Shown here in pieces: positions 52,113-60,944 of a DNA stretch of 64,000 nt. The stretch is from contig NZ_QUAC01000127.1 of NCBI RefSeq assembly GCF_003389455.1, positions 1 to 64,000 of the forward strand, read 5' to 3'. This DNA comes from Streptomyces inhibens (lineage in GTDB: Bacteria > Actinomycetota > Actinomycetes > Streptomycetales > Streptomycetaceae). The position numbers and the translations under genes are program-made. The first letter of the stretch is position 1, and each line of letters starts with the position of its first letter. The notes below the pieces were generated by a model that ran no database searches, had not been told where the DNA came from, and saw nothing but the letters and a program-made list of their open reading frames with translations.

Positions 52113-53522
52113 GTGACGCAGCGAGGTCAGATAATTGGTGGCCGCTATCGGCTCGTCGACGGTCTGGGGGCCGGGGCATTCGGACGGGTCTGGAGGGCGT
52201 ACGACCAGAGACTCCACACCGATGTGGCGGTCAAGGAGCTATGGCTGCCTCCGGCGATGCCGGCCGCCGAGCAGGCCGAGCGGCTGCAGCGCGCCCAACG
52301 CGAAGCTCTCAACGCCGCGAAGCTGCGCGACCATCCGAACATCGTCACCGTCCACGATGTCGTCATCGAGAACGACGCCCCGTGGATCGTCATGCAGCTC
52401 GTCTCCGGAAGCTCGTTGCAAGCGCATCTCAAAGCGCACGGTCCGCTGTCGGTGGATACCGCCGCGAACGCCGCCGTTGCGCTGCTGAAGGCTCTCGCCA
52501 TGGCACACAAGGCGGGGATCGTGCATCGCGACGTCAAACCGGCGAACGTCATGATGGCGGCGGACGGCGAGGTCCTGCTCACCGATTTCGGGATCGCGGT
52601 CAACCAGACCGACCCCGGGCTGACCGACTCCGGGGCGGTCATAGGCTCGGCTGGATACATCTCGCCGGAGCGGGCGCGCGGCGAGAAGGGGCAGGCCCCG
52701 GGCGACCTCTTCTCGCTCGGGGCGACGCTGTACGAGGCTGTCGAAGGCGTCTCGCCGTTCCTCCGTGAAACCCCGGCCGGATCGCTTCACGCGGTCGCGT
52801 ACGACGAGGCCCCGATGCCACGGCGCGCGGGACGGCTCGCGCCACTGATCATGAAACTGCTGGACAAGGACCCGGACGAGCGCCCGACGATCCCCCAGGC
52901 GCTCGCCTTGCTCAACTCGCCGGAGCCGGTCACCAGGCCGCAGCCGGTCACCAAGCCCACGCCGGTCACCAAGCCCAAGGCGACCACCAAGCCCAAGGCG
53001 ACCACCAGGCCCAAGTCGGTCAGCAAGCCCAAGCCGGCCACCACACCCAAGTCCGTCGACCCGTCGGCGACGCCGAAGCGGCCCTCCGTCACGGAACCGG
53101 CAACGCCGACGGCGCGGAGCACGCCGGCGAAAGAGGGTGCGGATCAATCCACCGGCTACGGGGGCCTGGTCCTCGTTGCTGCCCTGATAGCCATGTTGCT
53201 GTACGGCTACAACCAGCCCTTCGCCGACTGGGTGAGCGAAGGGCTCAACGGCGAGATCTCGACCGCGCAGGTGGGCGACTGCGTCTCGTATGTCTACCCC
53301 CAGGGCAACCCGCCGGCCCAGTGGGTCAAGGTTCCGTGCTGGTCGGCAGCCACCAAATACACCGTCCTCGACCGGTTGGTCCCCATCACCATCGCGTCCT
53401 CGTCCTCGAGTGACAGCTGCACCACCCGCGACCTGGGGTGGAAGAACACCCCCGGCCGCCAGCAGGTCAACTTCCTCAACGCCAGCAATCGGTCCGCCAT
53501 CCTGTGCGTCGTGCCGAGGTGA
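52113..53522 (+). CDS. Membrane Ser/Thr protein kinase with a Pro/Lys-rich linker
   Basis: 469 residues. The kinase domain (about 8-270) has the glycine loop LGAGAFGRVWRA, VAVKELWLP (Lys), HRDVKPANVMM (catalytic loop), LTDFGIAV (DFG) and SAGYISPERARG (activation and APE-like motif). A low-complexity linker with TKPKATT-type repeats follows, then one membrane helix (GYGGLVLVAALIAMLLYGYN). An extracellular domain of about 95 residues with four cysteines (DCVSYVYPQ, VPCWSAA, SDSCTTRD, ILCVVPR) could be a sensor. GTG at 52113 precedes the kinase domain. It belongs to the PknB-like Hanks family but lacks PASTA repeats. Confidence 0.88.
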   Translation: MTQRGQIIGGRYRLVDGLGAGAFGRVWRAYDQRLHTDVAVKELWLPPAMPAAEQAERLQRAQREALNAAKLRDHPNIVTVHDVVIENDAPWIVMQLVSGSSLQAHLKAHGPLSVDTAANAAVALLKALAMAHKAGIVHRDVKPANVMMAADGEVLLTDFGIAVNQTDPGLTDSGAVIGSAGYISPERARGEKGQAPGDLFSLGATLYEAVEGVSPFLRETPAGSLHAVAYDEAPMPRRAGRLAPLIMKLLDKDPDERPTIPQALALLNSPEPVTRPQPVTKPTPVTKPKATTKPKATTRPKSVSKPKPATTPKSVDPSATPKRPSVTEPATPTARSTPAKEGADQSTGYGGLVLVAALIAMLLYGYNQPFADWVSEGLNGEISTAQVGDCVSYVYPQGNPPAQWVKVPCWSAATKYTVLDRLVPITIASSSSSDSCTTRDLGWKNTPGRQQVNFLNASNRSAILCVVPR

Positions 53523-53917
53523 GGAGCCGGCTCGCCAGGGGATACGCCTGCCGGTCCCTGCTGAGGCTGCCGCGCACGTGGCCCCCGGGAACGCCCGACC
53601 GGATCCTCCGCATCAGGACATGCCGCGGGAATGCATCCAGGGCGAATCGTCCGACCACTGTCCCGGCCCCCGCGCCTACCGTCCATCACCCCCCACCGAC
53701 CAAGATGAGGGCATACGGCTGCACGCCCAGGCTCGCCGCCTGCCCGCCTGCCCGCTTGCCGCCACCCGCCGAGCCGCTGTTCGCCACGCGCAGTAGCGCT
53801 CCACCTGCCGAACGTCATACTTCCTTCCGGGTTCGGACAGGTGTCCGGCGATGCGGTCGCAGGAGCTATGGTGGCCGCCGCGATTTCTTGAGCGGTGGTA
53901 CGAGTAAGGGGTTCGAC
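53523..53917. other. Region between the two kinase genes with an imperfect inverted repeat
   Basis: No gene is convincing in these 395 bases. An imperfect inverted repeat, ACCTGCCGAAC at 53803-53813 and GTTCGGACAGGT at 53831-53842 (one extra base), is the only structure seen, about 75 bases upstream of the second kinase, and may be a regulator site. Confidence 0.4.
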
Positions 53918-55459
53918 GTGTCCGATCCGGGGGGCCTGCTGGTCGGCCGCTACAGGCTGGCCGAGCGTGTGGGTCGGGGCGGCATGGGAACGGTTTGGCG
54001 GGCCGAGGACGTGCTTCTGGGCCGCGATGTCGCGGTCAAGAAGCTGATTGTTCCCCCGCACCTGGACGATGACGAGGTCCGGATCCTGCACGAGCGGATG
54101 CGCCGCGAGGCGCGCAGCGCTGCGCGGATCACGCATCCCAACGTGATCGTCGTCCACGATGTCGTCGACGACGAGGGCCTGCCGTGCCTTGTCATGGAGT
54201 ACGTCCCCTCGATCACTCTGGGTGATGCGATCAAGGAACGCGGTCCGCTCGGGCCCGGCGAAGCCGCACGCATCGGGTGCGCCGTGGCCGCCGCGCTGCG
54301 TGCGGCGCACGATGCCGGAGTCCTCCACCGGGACGTCAAGCCCGCCAACGTCCTGCTCGGGCATGACGGCCGGGTCATCCTCACCGACTTCGGGATCGCC
54401 CTGGCGGCCGGGACGCCCTCTCTGACCACGACCGGCAAGTGGGTCGGGTCGATGGACTACGTCGCTCCCGAGCGCCTCACGAGCAAGGCAGGCGATCCCG
54501 GCCCCGCCTCCGACCTGTGGGCCCTGGGCGCGACCTTGTACCAAGCCGTGGAGGGACGCCCCCCATTCAGGCGGGCCACGCCCTTCGCCACCGCGCACGC
54601 CATCGCGTTCGACGAGCTCGAGCCCCCGCGCGGGGCAGGGGAACTGTCCCGCGTGATCGAGGGCCTGCTGGCCAAGGAGCCTGGTGCGCGCATGGACGCC
54701 CCTCAGGTCGAACGCCTCTTGGCCCAGGCGGCCGGGGAACAGACCGCACCCACTGGGCCACCTCCCCTGGCGGTCGACGCCGCGTCACGTACGGCCTCGA
54801 ATACACACACGGTTCCCAAGACACCTATGGCCGCGGAACCGGGCCGCGGCCGGCGGGTGGCGCTGCGCTCCCTGGCGGCCGTCGCCGTCGCCGCCGCGGT
54901 GGCCGGCGGGCCCCTGCTCATCAACGGCTACGGCGGCTCCGACGAGCCGAAGGACCCCGCCTCCGGCGGCTCTACGGCCGGTCCGCACAGCTCACCCGCA
55001 CCCTCACCCTCGCCCGTTCCCGCCGGCTACCGCCTCCGCAAGGAGGACATGGGCCTGTCGGTTCCGGTCCCGGACGGCTGGCGCCGGACGACCACCAACA
55101 ACGGCGAGGTCGCGTATGTGGACCCGTCCGGCCTGGTAGGGCTGCGGCTCACCGCCGAACGGTTCGCCGGCTCCGATGCGCTGCGGCACTGGCGAGAGGT
55201 CGAGGAGGCCCAGACCCGCCGGGACAACCCGAGGTACGAGCGGGTGCGCATGAGCGCGACGAAATTCCGGGGCAGTCCCGCCGGATACTGGGAATTCACA
55301 TTCAAGGGCAGAACGCGGGACTTCCGGGCCGTGGAACTGGCCTTTGCGGGCTCCGACGGCACCCAGTACGTGATCTATCTCAGTGCTCCTACGGCGCAGT
55401 GGACCACGTACCGCCCGGTCTTCGACAACGCCGTCAACGGAATCCGTTTTCAGGAATAA
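53918..55459 (+). CDS. Membrane Ser/Thr protein kinase, second of a pair
   Basis: 513 residues. The kinase domain has VGRGGMGTVWRAEDVLLGRD, VAVKKLIVPP, HRDVKPANVLLGHDGRVILT, DFGIALAAG and GSMDYVAPERLTS. A membrane helix follows at about 310-330 (ALRSLAAVAVAAAVAGGPLL), then a Ser/Pro linker and an extracellular domain of about 150 residues (YRLRKEDMGLSVPVPDGWRR, YWEFTFKGRTRDFRAVELAF), which lacks the cysteine pattern of the first kinase. The two proteins therefore share the kinase module but not the sensor. GTG at 53918 follows AAGGGG. Confidence 0.9.
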   Translation: MSDPGGLLVGRYRLAERVGRGGMGTVWRAEDVLLGRDVAVKKLIVPPHLDDDEVRILHERMRREARSAARITHPNVIVVHDVVDDEGLPCLVMEYVPSITLGDAIKERGPLGPGEAARIGCAVAAALRAAHDAGVLHRDVKPANVLLGHDGRVILTDFGIALAAGTPSLTTTGKWVGSMDYVAPERLTSKAGDPGPASDLWALGATLYQAVEGRPPFRRATPFATAHAIAFDELEPPRGAGELSRVIEGLLAKEPGARMDAPQVERLLAQAAGEQTAPTGPPPLAVDAASRTASNTHTVPKTPMAAEPGRGRRVALRSLAAVAVAAAVAGGPLLINGYGGSDEPKDPASGGSTAGPHSSPAPSPSPVPAGYRLRKEDMGLSVPVPDGWRRTTTNNGEVAYVDPSGLVGLRLTAERFAGSDALRHWREVEEAQTRRDNPRYERVRMSATKFRGSPAGYWEFTFKGRTRDFRAVELAFAGSDGTQYVIYLSAPTAQWTTYRPVFDNAVNGIRFQE

Positions 55460-55468
55460 CGGCCCGTG

Positions 55469-55550
55469 CGCGCGATCGGCGGTCGACTTTGCCGAGCCGC
55501 CGAGCCGCCGAGCCGCCGAGCCGCCGAGCCGCCGAGCCGCCGATCGCGCG
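55469..55550. repeat. 8-base tandem repeat array flanked by a 14-base inverted repeat
   Basis: About six copies of GAGCCGCC/CGAGCCGC lie at 55491-55542. They are bracketed by CGCGCGATCGGCGG at 55469-55482 and its exact complement at 55537-55550. The array follows the kinase stop by 10 bases and could form a cruciform or act as a terminator with a repetitive loop. Confidence 0.75.
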
Positions 55551-55653
55551 AGATGGCGCCCATCAGGAGCAGGAGCGCCAGATCGAATGCGCCGGACCCG
55601 ACCGTTTCGCGCACTCTCCTTCCACGTCCCGGCCGGGTGGGCGAAACCGCCGG

Positions 55654-56187
55654 TCACATAGGCAGCGAGAGCAAGCGCACGGGCCCCTCAGGCCAGCTGG
55701 CGTCGTCGTGCAACGGCGTCCACATGGTCCGCAGCGGCATGACCACGGGACCATCTGGCTGTTCAACGTGTACGTCCTGTTGGAGCGTTCGCCACCCGAG
55801 CCGCTGATACAGCGGGACGAGAGGCGGTCGGCAGAAGAGCAGCCCGTGCTGCGGCCCCATCGTGCGTGCGTGTGTCAGGGCGGCCGTGACGACCATCCGC
55901 GCCAGGCCATGCCCCCGCAACTCCGGTGTGACGGCGACCCCGCCAAGGCCTACGACCTTGGTCTCGACCCCGCCGATCGAAAGGGGCACCATCAACAGAC
56001 CGGCGTGCGCCACGAGGCAGCCATCGCGCCTGATGCCGAAGTGCTCCTCCTTGGGCAGCCAACTCAGGCCGGCCTCCGCGACGCCGAACGGGTCGTCGCC
56101 GTCTCCCAGAATCTCGCTGATTTCCGTCTTCGTATACTGCGCGAGCCGCACCACGGCCGGCCACGCGGAAGGTGAGTTCCCAGTCAT
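55654..56187 (-). CDS. GNAT-family acetyltransferase
   Basis: 177 residues from ATG 56187 (AWPAVVRLAQYTKTEISEIL onward). It has an N-terminal SWLPKEEHFGIRRDGCLVAH, the core strand TKVVGLGGVAVTPELRGHGL with the acetyl-CoA motif Q/RxxGxG/A-like sequence, then ARMVVTAALTHARTMGPQHG and CRPPLVPLYQRLGWRTL. A longer frame upstream includes sequence resembling IS debris and is rejected. The substrate is unknown; the gene is alone between a kinase repeat and a decayed region. Confidence 0.8.
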   Translation of the reverse strand: MTGNSPSAWPAVVRLAQYTKTEISEILGDGDDPFGVAEAGLSWLPKEEHFGIRRDGCLVAHAGLLMVPLSIGGVETKVVGLGGVAVTPELRGHGLARMVVTAALTHARTMGPQHGLLFCRPPLVPLYQRLGWRTLQQDVHVEQPDGPVVMPLRTMWTPLHDDASWPEGPVRLLSLPM

Positions 56188-56418
56188 CCCTGCATGATGC
56201 TGCCCGAGCCGACTGCCGGCCAAGTGAGGTGCTCGCGGTTGCCTGTTGAGGCGTTCCGCCACATCGCAGTGGCGTTGTTTCCTGCGCCTGCGTCCAAAGG
56301 CTGTCCCGTGACTGGCGACTGACCACGATCGCAGAGGGGACAACCCTGGCTGTCAGTGCGGGTGGGTAGTTTGCGCGTGATGCGAACCGGCAGGTTCCCC
56401 CCGAGGAGGACTCGCAGC

Positions 56419-57339
56419 GTGGCCCGAAAGATCCCTGAATCGCCCTTCGACTTGGAGGCGCTGATACCAGAGTTCGCCGGCCTCGCCAAGGAGACGACCT
56501 TGCTGTACCCGCGGACCGGGGACCCTGGTGTCCATGAGAGCTCCATGGGCGGCCCGCTCCTCTGGCTGGCCGGGGACCCCTGGCCGTACTGCGCCCAGTC
56601 CGGGCACTGGTGAGGCCCCGGGCTCATGCCGGACGGGGAGATCACGCCGGAGTCTGCGCCCATGGTGCCAGTGGTCCAGCTCTTCGCCCGGGATGTGCCT
56701 CGGCTCGAGTTTCCTGCGGGCAAGGACGTGTTGCAGCTCGTCTGGTGCCCCCTGATCCATCCCGAGGACCCGGCCGGCGCTGCACTGCCGAGGCTGTACT
56801 GGCGCAACGAGACCGAGACCGAGACCGTCGCCGCGGGGCTGCTGCGGGACATACCGGAGCCGGGCGAGGGCGAGTACGAGGAGGACTTCATGCCCCGCCC
56901 CTGCACGGTCTCCCCGACCCCGGCGGTGGAGTACCCGAAGTGGGACCTGCCGGAGGAGCTCAGGCAGGCCCTGCTTCCGCGCCTGCGGGAGCTCGAGGAA
57001 CGCTTCGGGTACTGGTACTCCGAGGTGGCCAGCGCCCTGCAGAACAAGGTCGGCGGATACCCGGCCTGGACCCAGCCCCCGAACTGGCCGCACTGCGCCC
57101 GCGGCCATCGTATGGAGCATCTCCTCAGCGTCACCGGGGAGCCGGGTTACGGCCGCTGGCTCCCGCTGGACGAGCACCGCCCCGGGGACACGCAGCCCCT
57201 GTGGCAGTCCCCGGCGGACCCAGCAGTCCTGGACACGCTCGGCCCGGACATGGATATGGGCGACGCCGGAGGCATATACATCTTCCTCTGTTGCCAGTGC
57301 CCGGACCTGCCGTATGCGCACCGCTTTGACTGCCACTAG
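56419..57339 (+). pseudogene. DUF1963-like protein gene split by an in-frame TGA
   Basis: GTG at 56419 with GAGGAGG 9 bases upstream opens IPESPFDLEALIPEFAGLAK, ETTLLYPRTGDPGVHESSMG, GPLLWLAGDPWPYCAQSGHW, then TGA at 56611-56613. The same frame resumes GPGLMPDGEITPESAPMVPV, VQLFARDVPRLEFPAGKDVL and continues to GDAGGIYIFLCCQCPDLP. Together they look like a complete DUF1963/YwqG-like protein of about 305 residues. ATG at 56626 could start the second part alone (237 residues). A nonsense mutation is the simplest reading. IS-end-like sequences flank the gene. Confidence 0.65.
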
Positions 57340-57357
57340 CCCCGTTTGGACCGGTGG

Positions 57358-57567
57358 TTACCCTGTGAGGGCGAGGTTGTGAAGGCGGGCGATGCCGAGT
57401 GGTGTTGCCGACCGCGGCCTTGGCGCCGGATCTTCCCAGGCCCGGCAGTCGTTGCGGTTGCCAGGCAGGCGTTGGCCGATGGCAACCGGCTTGCCGAAGC
57501 AGCGCGGTCTCGGCCTTGTGAACGGGGCTGTCCAAGACGGCTCTGACGCCGTGGTCACACCAGCCAC
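57358..57567 (-). pseudogene. IS5-family transposase relic with an internal deletion
   Basis: The complement reads CFGKPVAIGQRLPGNRNDCR then AWEDPAPRPRSATPLGIARL and HNLALTG. GQRLPGNRNDCRAWE is the central catalytic-region motif and LGIARLHNLALTG the C-terminus of a Streptomyces IS5-type transposase. The middle, which should hold the catalytic glutamate region, is deleted and the join is frame-scrambled. A CAGTTACGGGACAACCC-type end lies at 57594-57610. Inactive. Confidence 0.75.
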
Positions 57568-57736
57568 ACCAAGATCATCGCGTCCGTGGCCAGCAGTTAC
57601 GGGACAACCCTTGGCTGTGCATCCGTTGGCGGCTGGGATTATCCAATGCGCGGACCCGAGCTCTCAGTTCCTCGAACCGAGCAAGGTTGGCGGCGGTCGC
57701 GCTCCCGGCGTGCGGCAACGGCACGTTCAGAGCCGG

Positions 57737-58642
57737 TCAGGACGCCGCGGCGAACACGCGCGTCAGTTCTTCGGTGACGACCCGCGCACCCGGCGAGAAC
57801 CAGCGTCTGCGGTGCCGGACGAGCTGGACGGGCACAGGCTGGGCGTCAGGGCCGTTCACCACCGCCAACCGGCCTTCTTCCAGGTGTCGTTCGACCGTCA
57901 CGTGGGGGAGCAGGGTCAGGCCGAGACCGGCCGCGACGCACGACCGGGCGGCGTCGATGCTGCCGAAGCGGGTGATCCGGGGGCGGGCCCCGGGCAGACC
58001 CAGCAATGTCCGCATGAGCCGGTCACTGTACGAGCAGCCCTCCTCGTGCAGAAAGAAGCATTCGTGGGCCAGCTCGTCCCAGTCGGCCGCCCGTCCGGCG
58101 AGCGGATGATCGGGTGCCGCCACGTACGCCAGCGGCTCGCTCGCAATCTTGCGGGCCAGCAGATCGTTCTCGGCGACCTCGGGCTCCAGCAGCAACGCGA
58201 TGTCGAGTCGGCCCGTGCGTAGTCCGTCCACCGCCGCGGCCGTGCTGACGGCGTCCAGATGGACATCCAGTCGGGGGTGACTGCGCCGCAAGGAGGCGAT
58301 CACCGCGGGCAGCCGTGAGGAACACAGCGAATCACCCGCACCGACGGCGACCTCCCCCTCGACCGTCCCGCTCTCGGCGTCACCGTGGGCAGCCGATGCC
58401 GCCGCGCGAAGCCTGGCCACCGCGTCGAGTACCTCTTCGGCCTCTTCCAGCAGCCGCAGCCCGGCACGGGTCGGGATCGTCCCCGACGGCATCCGGTCGA
58501 ACAAAGGGGTCCCCAACTCCTTCTCCAAGGTGCGGATCTGGACGGTGACCGTGGATTGCGCGAGATGGAGCGAGCGGGCGGCGGCGGTGAAGCTCCCTGC
58601 TCTTGCGAGAGTCACGAACGTACGCAGAAGTCTGGTGTCCAT
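57737..58642 (-). CDS. LysR-family transcriptional regulator
   Basis: 301 residues. The winged HTH is LLRTFVTLARAGSFTAAARS, LHLAQSTVTVQIRTLEKELG, TPLFDRMPSG. The substrate domain follows the LysR pattern (GEVAVGAGDSLCSSRLPAVI, LDIALLLEPEV, AAGLGLTLLPHVTVERHLEE). It is divergent from a PhzF-like gene with a short inverted repeat between, so activation or repression of that gene is expected. The inducer is unknown. Confidence 0.93.
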   Translation of the reverse strand: MDTRLLRTFVTLARAGSFTAAARSLHLAQSTVTVQIRTLEKELGTPLFDRMPSGTIPTRAGLRLLEEAEEVLDAVARLRAAASAAHGDAESGTVEGEVAVGAGDSLCSSRLPAVIASLRRSHPRLDVHLDAVSTAAAVDGLRTGRLDIALLLEPEVAENDLLARKIASEPLAYVAAPDHPLAGRAADWDELAHECFFLHEEGCSYSDRLMRTLLGLPGARPRITRFGSIDAARSCVAAGLGLTLLPHVTVERHLEEGRLAVVNGPDAQPVPVQLVRHRRRWFSPGARVVTEELTRVFAAAS

Positions 58643-58683
58643 TCGCGCACGCTATCGCGTTAGCCGATGGAGTCGAGCAAGAA

Positions 58684-58702
58684 CCATCGTTGGACACGAT
58701 GG
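58684..58702. promoter_or_regulatory. Inverted repeat in the LysR/PhzF divergent promoter
   Basis: CCATCG at 58684-58689 and CGATGG at 58697-58702 with a 7-base spacer, between the two divergent start codons. The spacing (T-N11-A size) suits LysR-family binding, and its position suits control of both genes. Confidence 0.6.
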
Positions 58703-58725
58703 GCGTGGAGTGACAACGTGGACGC

Positions 58726-59652
58726 ATGACCACACAGACTTCCGCTGCCGGTCCGAGCCCGCTCCCGGACACCACCCTCGCCACTTCTGACACGATCGAC
58801 GTACTGCGCTACTCCGCTTTCAGTGCCGACCCCGCGGGCGGCAATCCGGCCGGCGTGGTGCTCGACGCCGAAGCCCTGGACGATCAGCAGATGCTCGCCG
58901 TGGCCGCCAGGGTCGGGTACTCGGAGACTGCGTTCGTGACGGCAGGCGACACCGAGGCCCGCCGTTACCGGCTGCGATACTTCAGCCCCCGTGCCGAAGT
59001 CGCCTTCTGCGGACACGCCACGATCGCCACGGCCGTCGCCCTCGCCTCCCGTACGGGAACCGGCGAGCTGCTGTTCGACACGCCGGTGGGGGAGATCCGG
59101 GTCGGCACCACGACCGAGGGCGGGCTGATCCGCGCCACGCTCACCAGCGTGCCCACCCACTCCCACCCGGCGGAGGAAACCCTGGTCGAGCCGGTGCTGC
59201 GCGCCTTGCGCTGGAGCCGGGACGAGCTGGACGCCGATCTGCCGCCCCATGTCGCCTTCGGGGGCAACGACCACCTTGTCCTGGCGGTCAGGAGCCGGGA
59301 GCGACTCGCCGCCCTCGACTACGACTTCGACGCGTTGCACGACATCATGCGGCACCACGGCTGGACCACCGTGCACCTCGTCCACCGCCAGGCCCCGGAC
59401 CGCCTCGACTTCCACGCCCGTGACCCCTTCCCGGTCGGCGGCGTCGTGGAAGACCCGGCGACCGGTGCCGCGGCCGCGGCGTTCGGCGGGTACCTGCGTG
59501 CCCTGGGCCTGGTCACGGAGCCCTTGAGGGTGCACATCCGGCAGGGCGAGGACATGGGCCGCCCCAGCGACCTCTACGTCGACCTCCACCCCGACGACCC
59601 GCGGGTACGGGTGACGGGCCAGGCCGTCGTTATCCCGGATCCGGGGCAGTGA
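58726..59652 (+). CDS. PhzF-family protein
   Basis: 308 residues. The family motifs are clear: LRYSAFSADPAGGNPAGVVL at the N-terminus, ARVGYSETAFVTAGD, RYFSPRAEVAFCGHATIATA, and in the second half FPVGGVVEDPATGAAAAAFG. PhzF proteins have the diaminopimelate-epimerase fold; the phenazine enzyme isomerises a dienol, but most homologues have unknown substrates. No phenazine genes are nearby, so the phenazine role should not be assumed. It is divergent from a LysR regulator that probably controls it. Confidence 0.92.
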   Translation: MTTQTSAAGPSPLPDTTLATSDTIDVLRYSAFSADPAGGNPAGVVLDAEALDDQQMLAVAARVGYSETAFVTAGDTEARRYRLRYFSPRAEVAFCGHATIATAVALASRTGTGELLFDTPVGEIRVGTTTEGGLIRATLTSVPTHSHPAEETLVEPVLRALRWSRDELDADLPPHVAFGGNDHLVLAVRSRERLAALDYDFDALHDIMRHHGWTTVHLVHRQAPDRLDFHARDPFPVGGVVEDPATGAAAAAFGGYLRALGLVTEPLRVHIRQGEDMGRPSDLYVDLHPDDPRVRVTGQAVVIPDPGQ

Positions 59653-59741
59653 GAGCCGGTTGAGCGATGGCGGAGTTGACCGGCCGGCGCCCACCGCACC
59701 CGGGTGCCGTCCGGGGCAGGCGCAGGCCGGCGCCTGGAGGC

Positions 59742-60044
59742 CTATACGAGCCCGGTCTGCGCCTTGCTGAACAGCTCGCCCTCGGAGTAGAAGAACACCG
59801 CGTTACTGCTTCCGTCGGCGCCGAAGCATGTCCAGGTGGCCTCGTCGCTGTGGGCGGGTTCGGCTTCGCCGTCCTGTTGGCAGGTGCTGGCGTACTGGAG
59901 CAGGGTCTTCTCGCTGCTGCCGGCCTTGATCTTGTCGAATTCGGCGAGAGTCAGCGGGTCGTTGGTAGCGGCGCTGACTTTGCAGGCGCCGACGATGATG
60001 AGCAGGCCGAGAATGCAGCCGCCGGCTATGGCGCTCTTCTTCAC
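59742..60044 (-). CDS. Small membrane-anchored or lipoprotein-like protein
   Basis: 100 residues. The N-terminus KKSAIAGGCILGLLIIVGAC is hydrophobic and ends in VGAC, which could be a lipobox, or it may be a simple membrane anchor. The rest (NDPLTLAEFDKIKAGSSEKT, STCQQDGEAEPAHSDEATWT, CFGADGSSNAVFFYSEGELF) is acidic with two cysteines. The EFDKIKAG opening resembles small SmpA/OmlA-like or BLIP-type modules, without certainty. The gene stands alone. Confidence 0.65.
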   Translation of the reverse strand: MKKSAIAGGCILGLLIIVGACKVSAATNDPLTLAEFDKIKAGSSEKTLLQYASTCQQDGEAEPAHSDEATWTCFGADGSSNAVFFYSEGELFSKAQTGLV

Positions 60045-60625
60045 TGGTGGAGTGTTTCCTTTTGCGGGTGTTGGGGGTTGGACCGGCGGGCGCGGGTCTA
60101 GCTGTGGGGACGGCGAGTTCTGCCTGGACGGGTACGAGTTGGGTCTTTCGGGCCGCGCCAGCGTACGCGGTGCACTAGGGGCAGGCCCAGCTCGCGGAAC
60201 ACCTATGGGATGTGGTCGGTGTCCTGGTACCGGTCATGGGAAGTTGGCGGCGGCTACGACGTCGGCGAGGGGGACGGCGCGGGTGCCGCCGTGGACGGCG
60301 GTGTTACGCACTGGTCGGGCATGGCGGTGCCTTTCTGCGGGTGGTGCCGGCGGACGAACCGGCAGGGGACGAAGTCTATTTGGCGCGCTCTCGCCACTCG
60401 GGGGAGGCTGAGGCATGGCGACGGCCCCCGCCGGGAGATGGGCGGGGGCCGTAGCGTAGTGGTGACCGATTGACCGACCGGTGGGGCTCCTCATATGACG
60501 TGCGCCGCACGGCAATTCGGATGCCCACGCGTGGGGCCTGGCTGCCGAGTCGTACCCGTGAAGAGGGTGGGAACAGGGGGCGGCAATGGACCCCGCGGAT
60601 CGGCCAGCGTGGCAGGCAGCTCGGG
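60045..60625. other. Intergenic region with a terminator-like hairpin
   Basis: No convincing gene was found in about 580 bases; short frames on both strands lack protein-like sequence. A perfect 12-base stem with an 8-base loop, ACGGCCCCCGCC at 60421-60432 and its complement at 60441-60452, is a probable terminator without an obvious gene in front of it. It might therefore mark the end of a lost or unrecognised transcript. Confidence 0.45.
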
Positions 60626-60892
60626 CTACACCTTGAAGTAGTCGTTCCAGGCGTCCACGAGCATCTGCCGCACGGATTGATCGGCCTGCTGGGCGGCCTG
60701 ATTGAACGTGCCGGTTACGCCGTAGTAGTAATAGGCGCCGTCGTTCGTTGCCATGTGGTCGTCGCTAGGATTGTCGACGTGGCGGCTGAAATGGAGATTC
60801 GCAAACGCCTGGACGGCGGTGCAAATGTAGTACACCCAGTTTCCCGTCGCGTTCTCCATGGCGTTGGTGATACGCCAGTTCTGCATGGGCAC
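60626..60892 (-). CDS. Hypothetical small protein, possible partner of the next gene
   Basis: 88 residues: QNWRITNAMENATGNWVYYI, CTAVQAFANLHFSRHVDNPS, then GAYYYYGVTGTFNQAAQQAD and VRQMLVDAWNDYFKV. Aromatic and Gln-rich, no signal peptide, no known domain. GTG at 60892 follows GAGGGGG; ATG at 60886 is the alternative. Its start lies about 50 bases after the stop of the preceding minus-strand gene, so the two are probably co-transcribed. Confidence 0.55.
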   Translation of the reverse strand: MPMQNWRITNAMENATGNWVYYICTAVQAFANLHFSRHVDNPSDDHMATNDGAYYYYGVTGTFNQAAQQADQSVRQMLVDAWNDYFKV

Positions 60893-60944
60893 TACGTTCC
60901 CCCTCTTTCGTGTCCGATGCCTCTTTCGCGTCCGATACCTCGGA

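Noticed and set aside
58726..59652. Phenazine biosynthesis
   Set aside because: Only a PhzF-family protein is present; none of the other phz genes are in the window, and most PhzF homologues are unrelated to phenazines.
60210..60473. Short frames near a terminator-like hairpin
   Set aside because: No ribosome site with sensible spacing and no recognisable sequence; kept only as an intergenic note.
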